64,000 nt of DNA from contig NZ_MCGB01000057.1 of assembly GCF_001699815.1 (NCBI RefSeq), positions 248,001 to 312,000 on the forward strand, read 5' to 3'. The translations under genes were made by a program, and so were the position numbers. This DNA is from Ralstonia pickettii (GTDB taxonomy: Bacteria > Pseudomonadota > Gammaproteobacteria > Burkholderiales > Burkholderiaceae). The first letter of the stretch is position 1, and each line of letters begins with the position of its first letter. Below, piece after piece: positions 1-9,610 of this stretch. Below the pieces are notes generated by a model, which saw only the letters and a list, made by a program, of their open reading frames with translations, made no database searches and was not told the origin of the DNA.

Positions 1-498
1 CAGCGGCGCATGCCGGATGGCTGGGGATGCCGGCAGCAGAATGTCCGCCGCTGCGTCGATGGTGCCGGCCAGCAACTCGGTTTCGAGCTGGCGGCGGTCT
101 CCGCGCACGGTCGTGACGTCGATGCGCGGCGCCTCCTTGGCGATGGCCGCCATGAGCGGCGGCAGCAACGTCGCTTCCAGCGCATCGCGCATCGACAACG
201 TGAAGCGGCGCTCGCTCGTGGCGGGGTCGAAACGCGTGCCTTCACGCAGGGTGCGCTCGAAGCCCTGCAGCGCCGTGCGGACCTCCGCAATGAGCGTGCG
301 CGCCAGCGGCGTCGGCACCATGCCCTGCCCGCGCCGCTCGAACAGCGGGTCGTCAAACAGTTCGCGCAGCCGCCCCAGGGCGTGGCTGACCGCCGGCTGC
401 GTCAGGTTGAGCGTGCGGGCGGCCGCGGTAATCCCGCCTTCCGTATAGATGGCGTCGAAGACGACGAACAGGTTCAGATCGACGCGCGATATATGCAT
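1..498 (-). CDS. LysR-type transcriptional regulator (partial, C-terminus outside window)
   Basis: The first 166 codons of a LysR-family regulator read leftwards and run off the window at base 1. The start ATG is at 498 and the protein begins MHISRVDLNLFVVFDAIY. It continues into a classic N-terminal winged helix-turn-helix with GGITAAARTLNLTQPAVSHA followed by LRELFDDPLFERRG, typical LTTR recognition-helix and wing sequences. The effector-binding domain is only begun. It is divergent from the thioesterase gene at 592, the usual arrangement for a LysR regulator and its target, but the target and the effector are inference. The intergenic strip holds a 12-bp dyad (522-533, GAAAT-tc-ATTTC) that could be part of its operator. 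Confidence 0.9.
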   Translation of the reverse strand, partial: MHISRVDLNLFVVFDAIYTEGGITAAARTLNLTQPAVSHALGRLRELFDDPLFERRGQGMVPTPLARTLIAEVRTALQGFERTLREGTRFDPATSERRFTLSMRDALEATLLPPLMAAIAKEAPRIDVTTVRGDRRQLETELLAGTIDAAADILLPASPAIRHAPL

Positions 499-591
499 GA
501 CATTGATGGACCGCAATCTACGAAATTCATTTCTCTTATTGTAGGCGAAGGCTTATTCTGCGGACACCACTTGGGAGTTGCGCCACGCGCC

Positions 592-1029
592 ATGACCACA
601 TCCCCCGATCTCGCCGTTCCCCCGGGCTTTGTTCTGCTGAACAAGCCGAGCCCTTTCCTGACGATGCTGGGGCCGGTGTATGCCAAGGGGATGGGCGCGT
701 CGATGGTGATGGGTTTTCACGTGCAGCATCACCACCTGAACCGGCGCGGCATCCTGCACGGCGGCGTGGTGGCATCGCTGGCCGATGCGGCGCTCGGCTA
801 TTGCCTGGCCGAGCCCGGCGAAGGCACCGGCGGCGCCCTGGCCATGTCCACCGCCAGCCTGACTGTGGATTTCATCGCCTCTGCCGGAGAAGGCGACTGG
901 ATCCAGATCACCCCGGAGGGATTGCGCACGGGCAGCAAACTGGCCTTTGCGCAGGCCCTCTTCCATCGCGGCGACCGGCTGATTGCGCGCGCGAGTGCCG
1001 TGTTTGCAGTGCTCGGCGGACATGTTTGA
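592..1029 (+). CDS. PaaI-family hotdog thioesterase
   Basis: A 145-residue single hotdog-domain protein that probably hydrolyses an acyl-CoA or aryl-CoA thioester in the cytoplasm. The diagnostic HGG motif lies at about residues 56-58 (RRGILHGGVVASLADAALG), at the start of the long hotdog helix. The C-terminal strands (VDFIASAGEGDWIQ and RTGSKLAFAQA) fit the PaaI/YdiI family, and the length is normal. I take the ATG at 592 because upstream in-frame sequence overlaps the divergent LysR gene and lacks homology. The substrate is unknown. The acyl-CoA dehydrogenase that follows 76 bases later on the same strand suggests a role in acyl-CoA turnover. Confidence 0.88.
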   Translation: MTTSPDLAVPPGFVLLNKPSPFLTMLGPVYAKGMGASMVMGFHVQHHHLNRRGILHGGVVASLADAALGYCLAEPGEGTGGALAMSTASLTVDFIASAGEGDWIQITPEGLRTGSKLAFAQALFHRGDRLIARASAVFAVLGGHV

Positions 1030-1105
1030 TGCATGGCCGAGCCCGACTGAACTGAGTTGATGGTTGCCCGTTCGGGGCGCTTGTTCGATGTACTGAGGAG
1101 ACACC

Positions 1106-2365
1106 ATGAATTTCGATTACACGCCCAAGGTCAAGGACATGCAGGCACGCCTGCTCGCATTCTTCGACCAGCACATCTACCCGAATGAGCACCGCTTCCA
1201 CGAAGAAATCGAGGCCAACCGCCGCGCCGGCAATGCGTGGATCCCGACCAAGGTGATCGAAGAACTCAAGCCGCTGGCACGCAAGGCCGGGCTGTGGAAC
1301 CTGTTCCTGCCGCGTTCGCCGCGCGCGCCCGAAGGGCTGTCGAACCTCGAATACGCGCCGCTGTGCGAGATCATGGGCCGCGTGCCCTGGGCGCCGGAAG
1401 TGTTCAACTGTTCCGCGCCCGACACCGGCAACATGGAGACGCTTGAGCGCTATGCGTCGGAAGAACTGAAAGACCGCTGGCTGGAGCCGCTGCTGCGCGG
1501 TGAGATCCGCTCGGCCTTCCTGATGACCGAACCGGCCGTGGCTTCGTCGGACGCCACCAACATCGAATGCCGCATCGAACGCCAGGGCGACGAATACGTC
1601 ATCAACGGCCGCAAGTGGTGGTCGTCGGGCGCCGGCGACCCGCGCTGCGCCGTCTACATCGTCATGGGCAAGACCAACCCGGATGCCGGCCGCCACGAGC
1701 AGCAATCGATGATCGTGGTGCCAGCCAATGCGCCGGGCATCACGGTCATGCGCCCGCTGTCGGTGTTCGGTTACGACGATGCGCCGCACGGCCACATGGA
1801 AGTCGACCTGAAAGACGTGCGCGTGCCGGTGGGCAACATCCTCCTGGGTGAAGGCCGCGGTTTCGAGATCGCTCAAGGCCGCCTGGGCCCGGGCCGCATC
1901 CACCACTGCATGCGCAGCATCGGCGTGGCCGAGCGTGCGCTGGAGCTGATGTGCAAGCGCCTGTCGTCGCGCATCGCATTCGGCAAGGCCATTGCGCAGC
2001 ACAGCGTCTGGCACGAACGCATTGCCGAAGCGCGCTGCATGATCGAGCAGGCCCGCCTGCTGACGCTCAAGGCCGCGTACATGATGGACACCGTCGGCAA
2101 CAAGGTCGCCAAGGCCGAGATCGCGATGATCAAGGTCGTGGCACCGAACATCGCCTGCCAGATCGTCGACTGGGCGATCCAGGCACACGGCGGCGGCGGC
2201 GTGTCGGGTGATTTCCCGCTGGCTTCGGCCTACGCCCACCAGCGCACGCTGCGTCTGGCCGACGGCCCGGATGAAGTGCACCGCGCGGCCATCGCCAAGC
2301 TGGAACTGGCCAAGCATCTGCACCTGAAAGACGTTGTCGACATGCCGGTCACACGCGGCGCCTGA
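1106..2365 (+). CDS. acyl-CoA dehydrogenase (ACAD10/11-like)
   Basis: A 419-residue FAD-dependent acyl-CoA dehydrogenase. The N-terminal alpha domain is followed by the FAD/substrate region [20 protein letters not shown] near residue 140, a middle beta domain, and a C-terminal helical domain containing [15 protein letters not shown]. The segment ADGPDEVHR replaces the Glu-Gly-Thr of medium-chain enzymes and is typical of the ACAD10/11-like subfamily, which acts on long or hydroxylated acyl-CoAs in the organisms where it is studied. GAGGAG at 1095-1100 is the ribosome binding site. A strong terminator follows at 2398. The gene is probably cotranscribed with the thioesterase. The exact substrate cannot be told. 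Confidence 0.92.
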   Translation: MNFDYTPKVKDMQARLLAFFDQHIYPNEHRFHEEIEANRRAGNAWIPTKVIEELKPLARKAGLWNLFLPRSPRAPEGLSNLEYAPLCEIMGRVPWAPEVFNCSAPDTGNMETLERYASEELKDRWLEPLLRGEIRSAFLMTEPAVASSDATNIECRIERQGDEYVINGRKWWSSGAGDPRCAVYIVMGKTNPDAGRHEQQSMIVVPANAPGITVMRPLSVFGYDDAPHGHMEVDLKDVRVPVGNILLGEGRGFEIAQGRLGPGRIHHCMRSIGVAERALELMCKRLSSRIAFGKAIAQHSVWHERIAEARCMIEQARLLTLKAAYMMDTVGNKVAKAEIAMIKVVAPNIACQIVDWAIQAHGGGGVSGDFPLASAYAHQRTLRLADGPDEVHRAAIAKLELAKHLHLKDVVDMPVTRGA

Positions 2366-2397
2366 CCTGCGGCACGGCTGTACCGTTCACTCCTTAA

Positions 2398-2422
2398 CCC
2401 CGCCTTGAGCGGGGATTTTTTT
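2398..2422 (+). terminator. rho-independent terminator after acyl-CoA dehydrogenase
   Basis: A six-base-pair GC stem CCCCGC/GCGGGG (2398-2403 and 2409-2414) with loop cttga is followed by a run of seven T (2416-2422). It lies 33 bases after the acyl-CoA dehydrogenase stop codon. Confidence 0.85.
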
Positions 2423-2534
2423 GCCCGCTGCCCGGCGTCTGCGCGTTTCTCGGTTCTGTGCTGGAATGGAACACTTTGCAGGCTGCTGGTGGCCTGCACC
2501 TCTCTTCCCGGCCAGAAGCCAAGGAGCCAACTCG

Positions 2535-3227
2535 ATGATCGACGTCTATAGCTGGGCCACGCCCAACGGGCACAAAGTGCACATCATGCTGGAAGAATGC
2601 GAGCTGCCTTACCGCGTTCACGGCATCAACATCGGCGCCGGCGACCAGTTCAAGCCCGACTTCCTCAAGATCAGCCCCAACAACAAGATCCCGGCCATCG
2701 TCGATCAGGATGGCCCCGACGGCAAACCGATCTCGCTGTTCGAATCGGGCGCGATCCTGCTGTACCTCGCCGGCAAGACCGGCAAGTTCCTGCCCGACGA
2801 CGTGCGTGGCAAATACGAAGTGCTGCAGTGGCTGATGTTCCAGATGGGCGGCGTCGGCCCGATGCTCGGCCAGGCGCACCACTTCCGCATCTACGCGCCC
2901 GAGAAGATCGAATACGCGATCAACCGCTATACGAACGAAGCCAAGCGACTGTACGGCGTGATCGACAAGCGCCTGGGCGAATCCAAGTACCTCGGCGGCG
3001 CGGAGTACTCCATCGCCGACATCGCCACGTGGCCGTGGCTGCGCAGTTGGAAGAACCAGGGGATCGAACTGTCGGACTACCCCAAGCTGCAGCGCTGGTT
3101 TGAAGCCATTGAAGAACGCCCCGCCGTGCAGCGCGCGGTGAAAGTGCTGGCCAAGGAACGGCCGGCTGTGCAGGACGACAAGGCAAATGAAATCCTGTTT
3201 GGCGCCACGCAGTATCAGCGCCGTTGA
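2535..3227 (+). CDS. glutathione S-transferase, YfcG/YghU-like
   Basis: A 230-residue cytosolic glutathione S-transferase. The N-terminal thioredoxin-fold domain carries TPNGHKVHIMLEE, the cis-proline segment SPNNKIPAIVD and the glutathione-gamma-glutamyl binding FESGAILLYLAG. The C-terminal all-helical domain ends in SIADIATWPWLRSW. The sequence resembles E. coli YfcG/YghU (nu class), enzymes with disulfide-bond reductase activity and an Asn/Thr rather than Tyr or Ser active site, which agrees with TPNG here. The ATG at 2535 is preferred because AAGGAG lies ten bases upstream. The gene stands alone between two terminators. The physiological substrate is unknown. Confidence 0.92.
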   Translation: MIDVYSWATPNGHKVHIMLEECELPYRVHGINIGAGDQFKPDFLKISPNNKIPAIVDQDGPDGKPISLFESGAILLYLAGKTGKFLPDDVRGKYEVLQWLMFQMGGVGPMLGQAHHFRIYAPEKIEYAINRYTNEAKRLYGVIDKRLGESKYLGGAEYSIADIATWPWLRSWKNQGIELSDYPKLQRWFEAIEERPAVQRAVKVLAKERPAVQDDKANEILFGATQYQRR

Positions 3228-3250
3228 GCCGCACACGCATCACGAGACAA

Positions 3251-3273
3251 AAGGCCGCGCATGCGGCCTTTTT
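3251..3273 (+). terminator. rho-independent terminator after GST gene
   Basis: A perfect eight-base stem AAGGCCGC/GCGGCCTT (3251-3258 and 3263-3270) with loop gcat runs into a T tract (3269-3273). It lies 23 bases beyond the glutathione transferase stop. Confidence 0.85.
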
Positions 3274-3343
3274 AATGGCCGTTAGCAGGGCGCACCCCGC
3301 GCCGGTCCTACACTGAGCGCATGCGGATTCTCCTGGAGCAATC

Positions 3344-4003
3344 ATGGCGGCATCAGCCAGGTTTGGTTTTGCAGCGGTGATTTCGGTACTCGGCTATCTC
3401 GCGCTCGCAGCGTGGGGCTGGGGCGGCGTTGGCCCGCTGCTTGCGCATCCGGCACGCGTGGCGCTGGTGGTGGTGACGGCTGCGCTGACGATTGCTGCAA
3501 TGTTCGCAGGCGGCAATCTCAGCGCCGGTGAGCGAGAGGACCGGTCCAACCGGTGGGTGTTGCCCGTGTTTGGCTTGATCGGCCTCGTCAGCGCCTGGCT
3601 GCCGGCGTATACGGACCGGCACGACCTCTTTTGCATCGACGGCGATTTGGTGAGGTGGCTGGGTGTGGTGCTCTATGCCGCGGGCGGCGCCCTGCGGTTG
3701 TGGCCCGTGCATGTGCTGGGCAACCGCTTCAGCGGACTGGTGGCGATTCAGCCGGGCCATACGCTGATGACCAGCGGCATCTACCGCTACGTGCGCAACC
3801 CCAGTTACGTGGGATTACTGGTCAGTACGCTGGGATGGGGCCTGGGATTCCGGGCGGTGGCCGGCGTGGTGCTCACCGCATTGCTGATTCCGCCGCTGGT
3901 GGCACGCATGCACGCTGAGGAAGCCCTGCTGCAATCGCAATTTGGCGCCGAATACGACGCATACCGTGCCCGGACCTGGCGCCTGATTCCTGGCTTGTAC
4001 TAG
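3344..4003 (+). CDS. isoprenylcysteine carboxyl methyltransferase-like membrane protein
   Basis: A 219-residue integral membrane protein with four or five hydrophobic segments. The C-terminal half holds the ICMT/PEMT signature: GHTLMTSGIYRYVRNPSYVG, in which the R-x-P-x-Y core binds S-adenosylmethionine in characterised family members, and a terminal E-x-x-L-x-x-x-F-G-x-x-Y (EALLQSQFGAEYDAY). This supports a membrane methyltransferase acting on a lipid or prenyl-linked group. Bacteria lack CaaX proteins, so the substrate is unknown. GGAG lies ten bases upstream of the ATG. It converges with the lipoprotein gene ending at 4012. Confidence 0.8.
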   Translation: MAASARFGFAAVISVLGYLALAAWGWGGVGPLLAHPARVALVVVTAALTIAAMFAGGNLSAGEREDRSNRWVLPVFGLIGLVSAWLPAYTDRHDLFCIDGDLVRWLGVVLYAAGGALRLWPVHVLGNRFSGLVAIQPGHTLMTSGIYRYVRNPSYVGLLVSTLGWGLGFRAVAGVVLTALLIPPLVARMHAEEALLQSQFGAEYDAYRARTWRLIPGLY

Positions 4004-4011
4004 CGCCTCGT

Positions 4012-4314
4012 TCAAAGCGGCAGCGCAAGACACTGGACATCCGGCGCCGTATAAGGCGTCGGATACGGCGACCTGGGCCCCACCTCCAGCCGCATCGGGG
4101 CAAGCGCAAGCACCTCGGCTTCGTTGCGCTCGCGCGTAGTCAGCGCCGGCCCCGGCGGAGCGGGCCGGACCAGCGGCTCGTTGATGGCGCAGCGCACATG
4201 CTTGCCGTCATGCAGGCGCACCTCCATCGTGTAAGACGGGCCCGAGACGACGGGAGTGCACGCCGCTGCACCCCAGGCGAATGCCACCAGCAGCAGCCAA
4301 CGACGTGTTCCCAT
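4012..4314 (-). CDS. hypothetical small lipoprotein
   Basis: A 100-residue protein with an N-terminal signal sequence, MGTRRWLLLVAFAWGAAAC, ending in a lipobox-like AAAC, so it is probably lipid-anchored after cleavage. The mature part is Pro-rich with two cysteines and contains YTMEVRLHDGKHVRCAI. I do not recognise a named family. The ATG at 4314 is chosen because GGGAGGT lies five bases upstream; longer in-frame starts have no ribosome site. It lies just downstream of ureG on the same strand, 76 bases after its stop, and may be the last gene of the urease transcript, but nothing in its sequence links it to urease. Confidence 0.6.
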   Translation of the reverse strand: MGTRRWLLLVAFAWGAAACTPVVSGPSYTMEVRLHDGKHVRCAINEPLVRPAPPGPALTTRERNEAEVLALAPMRLEVGPRSPYPTPYTAPDVQCLALPL

Positions 4315-4390
4315 CCGGCACCTCCCATCACGCACAGACCACCGTGGATTTGACTTGCCGTGCGATCGGGAGTGCCCCGTATCCGGCTCC

Positions 4391-5011
<621 letters not shown>

Positions 5012-5022
5012 GATGATCAGGT

Positions 5023-5712
5023 TCAGGAACGAAAGAGTCGTGAGTATTGCGTTTCATGCCGGGCGGACAGCACGCCCAGCCCCGGCGAAAACGTAGACAG
5101 TTCAGGCGGATGACAGGCCGCGCGGCGTGTCGCCTCCTCCACCGCACGCGCCACCGCTGCGTGCAGGCCAAAGAGAATCCGTTGCCCCGCAGCCTGCCCG
5201 AGCGGCACGGCCTTGACTGCCGCCGCCATCTGGTTTTCCACCCAGGCAAAGCAGTACGCCGTCACGCCATCGCGCGGGTCGACATTCAGCGCGGCAGCAG
5301 CGGCGGCAAACGCGGTCGGAAACGTCACCGAAGCGCATGCGGCCAAGGCACTGCGCAGTGCGTCATCGCCCCACGCCATCTGCTGGATGAGGCGATTGAG
5401 CGACCAGCCCATCTGAGACGTTTCGAGCCGCAGCTCGCGCGTCTCGCGGGTGGCGAGGAACCACGCATCGCGCTCGGCAACGGCATCGAAGCGGCCTGCC
5501 TGCCAGTCGGCAAACTGCAGCAGCCATAGCGGTGCCTCGCATGCGGCGAGCACGTCGAGCCCCTCGGCAATCCACGCGGCAGCCGACGCTTCGTCCGCCA
5601 CGCGCCGCACATCCACCGCCGCCTCCAGCCCCTGCGAATAGCTGAACGCGCCCACCGGCAGCGCCGGGGACGCGAGATGCAGCAAGGCGGTGAGCTGCGC
5701 CGCGTTAGTCAT
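5023..5712 (-). CDS. ureF: urease accessory protein UreF
   Basis: A 229-residue all-helical UreF, the part of the urease maturation complex that docks UreG and controls its GTPase. The N-terminal [21 protein letters not shown] is the conserved UreF signature, and QMGWSLNRL and FCFAWVENQ-type helices follow. The start ATG at 5712 overlaps the last eight bases of ureE, showing translational coupling. In-frame sequence upstream of that ATG is the His codon tract of ureE read in another frame and is not part of this protein. Confidence 0.96.
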   Translation of the reverse strand: MTNAAQLTALLHLASPALPVGAFSYSQGLEAAVDVRRVADEASAAAWIAEGLDVLAACEAPLWLLQFADWQAGRFDAVAERDAWFLATRETRELRLETSQMGWSLNRLIQQMAWGDDALRSALAACASVTFPTAFAAAAAALNVDPRDGVTAYCFAWVENQMAAAVKAVPLGQAAGQRILFGLHAAVARAVEEATRRAACHPPELSTFSPGLGVLSARHETQYSRLFRS

Positions 5713-6331
5713 GGTGATGGTGGTGATGGCCGCAACCGGGCCCATGGACATGGCCGTCGTCGTGGTCGTGACCATGTGCGTGATCGTGGCCATGCGAGTG
5801 ACCATGATCGTGCCCGTGATGCTCGTGGTACAGCGCCTGCGCGGCCGCGTAGTCCTCTTCGAACGTCGCATCGTGGCCGTGACGATGGCCGCCACCATAG
5901 GCGCCCGCCTCGGGCTCGAACGGCGCCTCCACATGCGCGACGGTCACGCCCAGGCGGACCAGCATGTCTTCGAGCACCGGATCGGCTTCGAGCTGCAGCG
6001 CATCGGCGCTCACCTGCACGGGCGTGTGCCGATTGCCGAGGTGATACGCGGCGCGCATCAGCGCGAGCCGGTTGTCGCTGCTTACGCGCAGCACCTGCTC
6101 GGGCGCGGCCTGCACTTCCACCAGCGTGCCGTCTTCAGCGACCAGCACATCGCCGCCGCGCATGACGGTGCCCCGCGGCAACACGACGGCCACTTCACGG
6201 CCATCGTCGAGGGCGGCGCGCAGGCGGCTGCGGCTGCGCTCCAGGAATGGCAGCACCAGCTTGGGCGCACGCTTGACCAGCACGGAGGCCAGGCCATGCG
6301 GCGCGGGGAGATGTTTGTTGATGGCAAGCAT
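5705..6331 (-). CDS. ureE: urease accessory nickel metallochaperone UreE with His-rich tail
   Basis: A 208-residue UreE that binds nickel and hands it to UreG. The N-terminal peptide-binding domain is followed by the metal-binding domain, with GNRHTPVQV carrying the conserved nickel-ligand His. The final ~60 residues are a nickel sponge with more than 20 histidines in HxH and HDH repeats, ending [12 protein letters not shown]. Such tails occur in Klebsiella-type UreE and store several nickel ions. The gene overlaps ureF by eight bases and is separated from ureC by an unusual 186-base gap. Confidence 0.96.
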   Translation of the reverse strand: MLAINKHLPAPHGLASVLVKRAPKLVLPFLERSRSRLRAALDDGREVAVVLPRGTVMRGGDVLVAEDGTLVEVQAAPEQVLRVSSDNRLALMRAAYHLGNRHTPVQVSADALQLEADPVLEDMLVRLGVTVAHVEAPFEPEAGAYGGGHRHGHDATFEEDYAAAQALYHEHHGHDHGHSHGHDHAHGHDHDDGHVHGPGCGHHHHHHD

Positions 6332-6348
6332 CTATAGGACCTAATTCG

Positions 6349-6438
6349 TCATCCAACTATGAAGCTCGAAGTTCTGAAATCCAAGCGCCACGTTCTGATC
6401 TCCACGCGTGGAGTTTCGATCTCGGAGCGGCGTGGCAT
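6349..6438 (-). CDS. candidate small ORF in the ureC-ureE gap
   Basis: A possible 29-codon ORF from ATG 6438 to TGA 6349, preceded by AGGAGGTG 17 to 10 bases upstream. It encodes MPRRSEIETPRVEIRTWRLD and nine more residues. The DNA is partly a short imperfect duplication (ATCAGAAC and TTCAGAAC units) and overlaps a perfect 14-bp palindrome, so this may be a spacer repeat rather than a gene. I know no homologue. It is listed because this gap is otherwise unexplained inside the urease operon. Confidence 0.2.
   Translation of the reverse strand: MPRRSEIETPRVEIRTWRLDFRTSSFIVG
6400..6413. repeat. 14-bp perfect palindrome in ureC-ureE spacer
   Basis: CTCCACGCGTGGAG reads identically on both strands. 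It lies inside the 186-base spacer between ureC and ureE. On its own it is too short to be a terminator and no T run follows. Confidence 0.5.
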
Positions 6439-6517
6439 CCCTTGTTTCACCTCCTGCCGGGGACGATACGACGGATGGACCAACAACAAGAAACCCGAGC
6501 CCACCCCGCACCACCAG

Positions 6518-8236
6518 CTAGAACAAGAAATACCGCTGCGCCATCGGCAACACCTCCGCCGGCTCACAAGTCAGCACCGTCCCATCCGCCACCACCTGAT
6601 ACGTCTCCGGATCCACCGAAATATCCGGCTGCCAGTCGTTATGAATCATGTCCGCCTTGCTCACAGTACGCGTGCCCTTGACGACCGCCGTGGTCTTGGC
6701 CAACCCATACTGCTCCGCCACGCCAGCCGCAGCAGCCGATTGCGACAGGAACGTCAACGACGTCCGCCCCAGCGCCCCGCCCGCTGCCCCAAACATCGGC
6801 CGATAGTGCACTGGCTGCGGCGTTGGGATCGACGCATTCGCATCGCCCATCGCCGCAGAGGCAATCATCCCGCCCTTCAGGATCAGGCTCGGCTTCACGC
6901 CAAAGAACGCAGGCTTCCACAGCACGAGGTCTGCCCACTTGCCGACTTCAACCGAGCCGACTTCATGTGCGATGCCGTGCGTGAGCGCGGGGTTGATCGT
7001 GTACTTCGCCACGTACCGCTTGACGCGGAAGTTGTCATGTCCGCCCCGCGCATCGTTCGGATCACCGGCCAGCTTGCCGCGCTGCACCTTCATCTTGTGT
7101 GCGGTCTGCCACGTACGCAGCACGACTTCGCCGACGCGGCCCATGGCCTGCGAATCGCTGGAGATCATCGAGAACGCGCCCAGGTCGTGCAGGATGTCTT
7201 CGGCGGCGATCGTCTCGCGGCGGATGCGGCTTTCGGCAAAGGCGATGTCTTCGGCGATGGACGCATCGAGGTGATGGCACACCATCAACATGTCGAGGTG
7301 CTCGTCCAGCGTGTTGACGGTGAACGGCCGCGTCGGGTTGGTCGATGACGGCAGCACGTTCGATTCACCGCACACACGGATGATGTCCGGTGCATGCCCG
7401 CCGCCCGCGCCTTCCGTGTGATACGTGTGGATCGTGCGGCCCTTGAACGCAGCGACGGTCGCTTCAACGAAGCCCGATTCGTTCAACGTATCGGTGTGGA
7501 TGGCGACCTGCGTATCGGTGTCGTCGGCCACGCCCAAGCAGCAATCGATGGCGGCGGGCGTGGAGCCCCAGTCTTCGTGCAGCTTCAGGCCGATGGCGCC
7601 TGCGTCGATCTGCTCGCGCAGCGCGCCCGGCAGGCTGCCGTTGCCCTTGCCGAGGAAGCCGATGTTCATCGGGTACGCATCCGCGGCCTGCAGCATGCGC
7701 TGCATGTGCCACGGGCCCGGCGTGCAGGTGGTGGCATAGGTGCCGGTGGCGGGGCCAGTGCCGCCGCCAATCATCGTCGTCACGCCGCTGTTGAGCGCCT
7801 CATCGATCTGCTGCGGGCAGATGAAGTGGATGTGCGTGTCGACGCCGCCGGCGGTGACGATCATGCCTTCGCCCGCGATGATCTCGGTGCCGGGGCCGAT
7901 GACGATGGTCACGCCGGGCTGGATGTCCGGATTGCCCGCCTTGCCGATCGCCGAGATGCGCCCGTTCTTCAGGCCGATGTCAGCCTTGACGATGCCCCAG
8001 TGGTCGATGATCAGCGCGTTGGTGATGACGGTGTCGGTGCAGTCTTTCGATTCGCGCTGGCTCTGGCCCATGCCGTCGCGGATGACCTTGCCGCCGCCGA
8101 ATTTCACTTCCTCGCCGTAGACGGTGAAGTCGCGCTCGACTTCGACGATGAGGTCGGTGTCGGCCAGACGCAGGCGGTCGCCCGTCGTGGGGCCGAACAT
8201 TTCCGCATAGGCGCGGCGATTGATCTTCAATGTCAT
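6518..8236 (-). CDS. ureC: urease alpha subunit UreC
   Basis: The 572-residue catalytic subunit of urease, which hydrolyses urea to ammonia and carbamate. All active-site elements are present: nickel ligands H135 and H137 ([12 protein letters not shown]), the carbamylated bridging lysine K218 with [10 protein letters not shown]247, the H270/H273 pair in [15 protein letters not shown], and the mobile flap MVCHHLD with the catalytic His near residue 321. Length matches the family (about 570). It forms the (alpha-beta-gamma) trimer with UreB and UreA encoded just upstream. Confidence 0.98.
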   Translation of the reverse strand: MTLKINRRAYAEMFGPTTGDRLRLADTDLIVEVERDFTVYGEEVKFGGGKVIRDGMGQSQRESKDCTDTVITNALIIDHWGIVKADIGLKNGRISAIGKAGNPDIQPGVTIVIGPGTEIIAGEGMIVTAGGVDTHIHFICPQQIDEALNSGVTTMIGGGTGPATGTYATTCTPGPWHMQRMLQAADAYPMNIGFLGKGNGSLPGALREQIDAGAIGLKLHEDWGSTPAAIDCCLGVADDTDTQVAIHTDTLNESGFVEATVAAFKGRTIHTYHTEGAGGGHAPDIIRVCGESNVLPSSTNPTRPFTVNTLDEHLDMLMVCHHLDASIAEDIAFAESRIRRETIAAEDILHDLGAFSMISSDSQAMGRVGEVVLRTWQTAHKMKVQRGKLAGDPNDARGGHDNFRVKRYVAKYTINPALTHGIAHEVGSVEVGKWADLVLWKPAFFGVKPSLILKGGMIASAAMGDANASIPTPQPVHYRPMFGAAGGALGRTSLTFLSQSAAAAGVAEQYGLAKTTAVVKGTRTVSKADMIHNDWQPDISVDPETYQVVADGTVLTCEPAEVLPMAQRYFLF

Positions 8237-8249
8237 GTCCGTGTCTCGC

Positions 8250-8555
8250 TCAAAGCTTGCCCATCACACGGCCGGCGAAGCCGTAGACCACGCGATCACC
8301 CGCCAGCGCCACGAGTTCGACCGTACGCTCCTGCCCCGGCTCGAAGCGCACGGCGGTGCCGGCGGCGATGTTCAGCCGAAAGCCGCGCGCAGCTTCGCGG
8401 TCAAAGCGCAGCGCGTCGTTCACTTCATAGAAGTGGTAGTGCGAGCCGATCTGCACCGGGCGATCGCCCGTGTTGGCCACCGTTACCGTCACCGTGGGGC
8501 GGCCTGCGTTGAGTTCCAGATCGCCGTCTTGCGGCAGGAGTTCGCCGGGGATCAT
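8250..8555 (-). CDS. ureB: urease beta subunit UreB
   Basis: A 101-residue urease beta subunit. It starts [19 protein letters not shown] and contains [17 protein letters not shown], the conserved core of the family. ATG 8555 gives the standard length; the longer in-frame extension overlaps the ureJ stop and is not conserved. It lies 13 bases upstream of ureC and 13 bases after ureJ. Confidence 0.96.
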   Translation of the reverse strand: MIPGELLPQDGDLELNAGRPTVTVTVANTGDRPVQIGSHYHFYEVNDALRFDREAARGFRLNIAAGTAVRFEPGQERTVELVALAGDRVVYGFAGRVMGKL

Positions 8556-8568
8556 GGTGAAAGCCCCC

Positions 8569-9186
8569 TCAGATCGCCGTAACCAGCAGGCCTGCGCCGT
8601 ACAGCGCCACACCCACACCCGACAGACGCGCCAGCCACGCCATGCGCGGCTTCAGTGCAAAGCCCGCGCCGATGCCGGCGGTATGCAGCAGCGCCGTCGC
8701 CACGGCAAAGCCGCCAACGAAATACGGGAACATGGCCTGCGCGCCTGCGGGGAATTCCGTGCCGTGCGCATAGCCGTGGAACAGCGCGAACGCGCCGCAC
8801 AGCAGTGCACCGCCCCAGGTCGGCAGCTGCGCGCGTGCGGCAATCAGCAGGCCGAACACCAGCAGCGATGCGGCAATCATCGGCTCAGCCATCGGCAGCG
8901 CCCCGCCGCCGGCGCCGAGCAGCGCGCCCAGGATCATCAACGCGACAAAGGCGACCGGCGCCCACAACGCGTCGCGCACCGAGCGCGAGGCCAGTGCGCT
9001 CCACACACCCACGGCCACCATCGCCAGGAGGTGATCTGCACCGGTGAGCGGATGCAGGAACCCCGCGAGCAGGCTGCCCTCGGCGGTATGGCCCGGATGC
9101 CCCGGGTGAGCGAAGGCAACAGAGGCGCCAAACGTGAGCGCAATGGCCGCAGCGGGCCGGACGAAGCGAGACAGGGTAGGCGTCAT
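8569..9186 (-). CDS. ureJ: HupE/UreJ family nickel permease
   Basis: A 205-residue membrane protein with an N-terminal signal-like helix and about six transmembrane helices. The nickel-binding [12 protein letters not shown] (H-x5-D-H) in the first part is the HupE/UreJ signature. It probably brings nickel across the inner membrane for urease assembly. [11 protein letters not shown] after the signal segment may capture metal. It is inserted between ureA and ureB, splitting the three structural genes. Confidence 0.93.
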   Translation of the reverse strand: MTPTLSRFVRPAAAIALTFGASVAFAHPGHPGHTAEGSLLAGFLHPLTGADHLLAMVAVGVWSALASRSVRDALWAPVAFVALMILGALLGAGGGALPMAEPMIAASLLVFGLLIAARAQLPTWGGALLCGAFALFHGYAHGTEFPAGAQAMFPYFVGGFAVATALLHTAGIGAGFALKPRMAWLARLSGVGVALYGAGLLVTAI

Positions 9187-9204
9187 GGCGGGACTCGTAG
9201 TGGT

Positions 9205-9230
9205 GAGTGGCGTGCGGACTTCAGAACGTC
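9205..9230. repeat. short repeat shared with ureC-ureE spacer (imperfect)
   Basis: The plus strand here (GTGGCG then GGACTTCAGAACGTC) resembles the minus strand of 6362-6389 (GTGGCG then GGATTTCAGAACTTC). About four fifths of the bases match across some 24 positions by eye. Both copies sit at gene junctions of the urease cluster. Could be a decayed intergenic repeat family or chance. Confidence 0.3.
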
Positions 9231-9531
9231 AAACAATCGGGTGGTGGACGGTGACGAGCTTCGTGCCGTCCGGAAAGGTGGCCTCGACCTGGATGTCGGG
9301 AATCATCTCGGCCACGCCGTCCATCACGTCATTGCGCGTGAGCAGCGTGGTGCCGTAGTGCATCAGGTCGGCCACGGTCTTGCCGTCGCGCGCGCCTTCC
9401 ATGATGGCAGCGCTGATGAAGGCGACGGCTTCCGGGTAGTTGAGCTTGAGGCCGCGGCCCTTGCGGCGCTCGGCCAGCAAGGCGGCGGTGAAGATCAGCA
9501 ACTTGTCTTTTTCGCGCGGGGTCAGTTCCAC
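9229..9531 (-). CDS. ureA: urease gamma subunit UreA
   Basis: A 100-residue urease gamma subunit, the smallest structural part of the enzyme. It begins [20 protein letters not shown] and ends VTVHHPIV, both characteristic of the family, and has [20 protein letters not shown] in the middle. The start codon is GTG at 9531. It lies downstream of ureD and upstream of ureJ on the same strand. Confidence 0.97.
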   Translation of the reverse strand: MELTPREKDKLLIFTAALLAERRKGRGLKLNYPEAVAFISAAIMEGARDGKTVADLMHYGTTLLTRNDVMDGVAEMIPDIQVEATFPDGTKLVTVHHPIV

Positions 9532-9610
9532 GTGGGGCTCTCTTCGGTGAGGGTCAATTCAGTACAGTTCAGATCGGGCGATGCGAGGTCACGTTGCCAT
9601 CATGTGGCCG

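Noticed and set aside
10-591. N-terminal extension of the thioesterase frame back to base 10
   Set aside because: It runs antisense through the LysR regulator; the hotdog family starts at the ATG at 592.
5705-5800. His-codon repeats as a CRISPR or tandem-repeat locus
   Set aside because: The irregular repeats encode the nickel-binding tail of UreE; there are no uniform repeat-spacer units.
5713-5934. Longer UreF with a Met/Thr-rich N-terminus
   Set aside because: That stretch is the His-codon tail of ureE in another frame; the UreF family begins at 5712.
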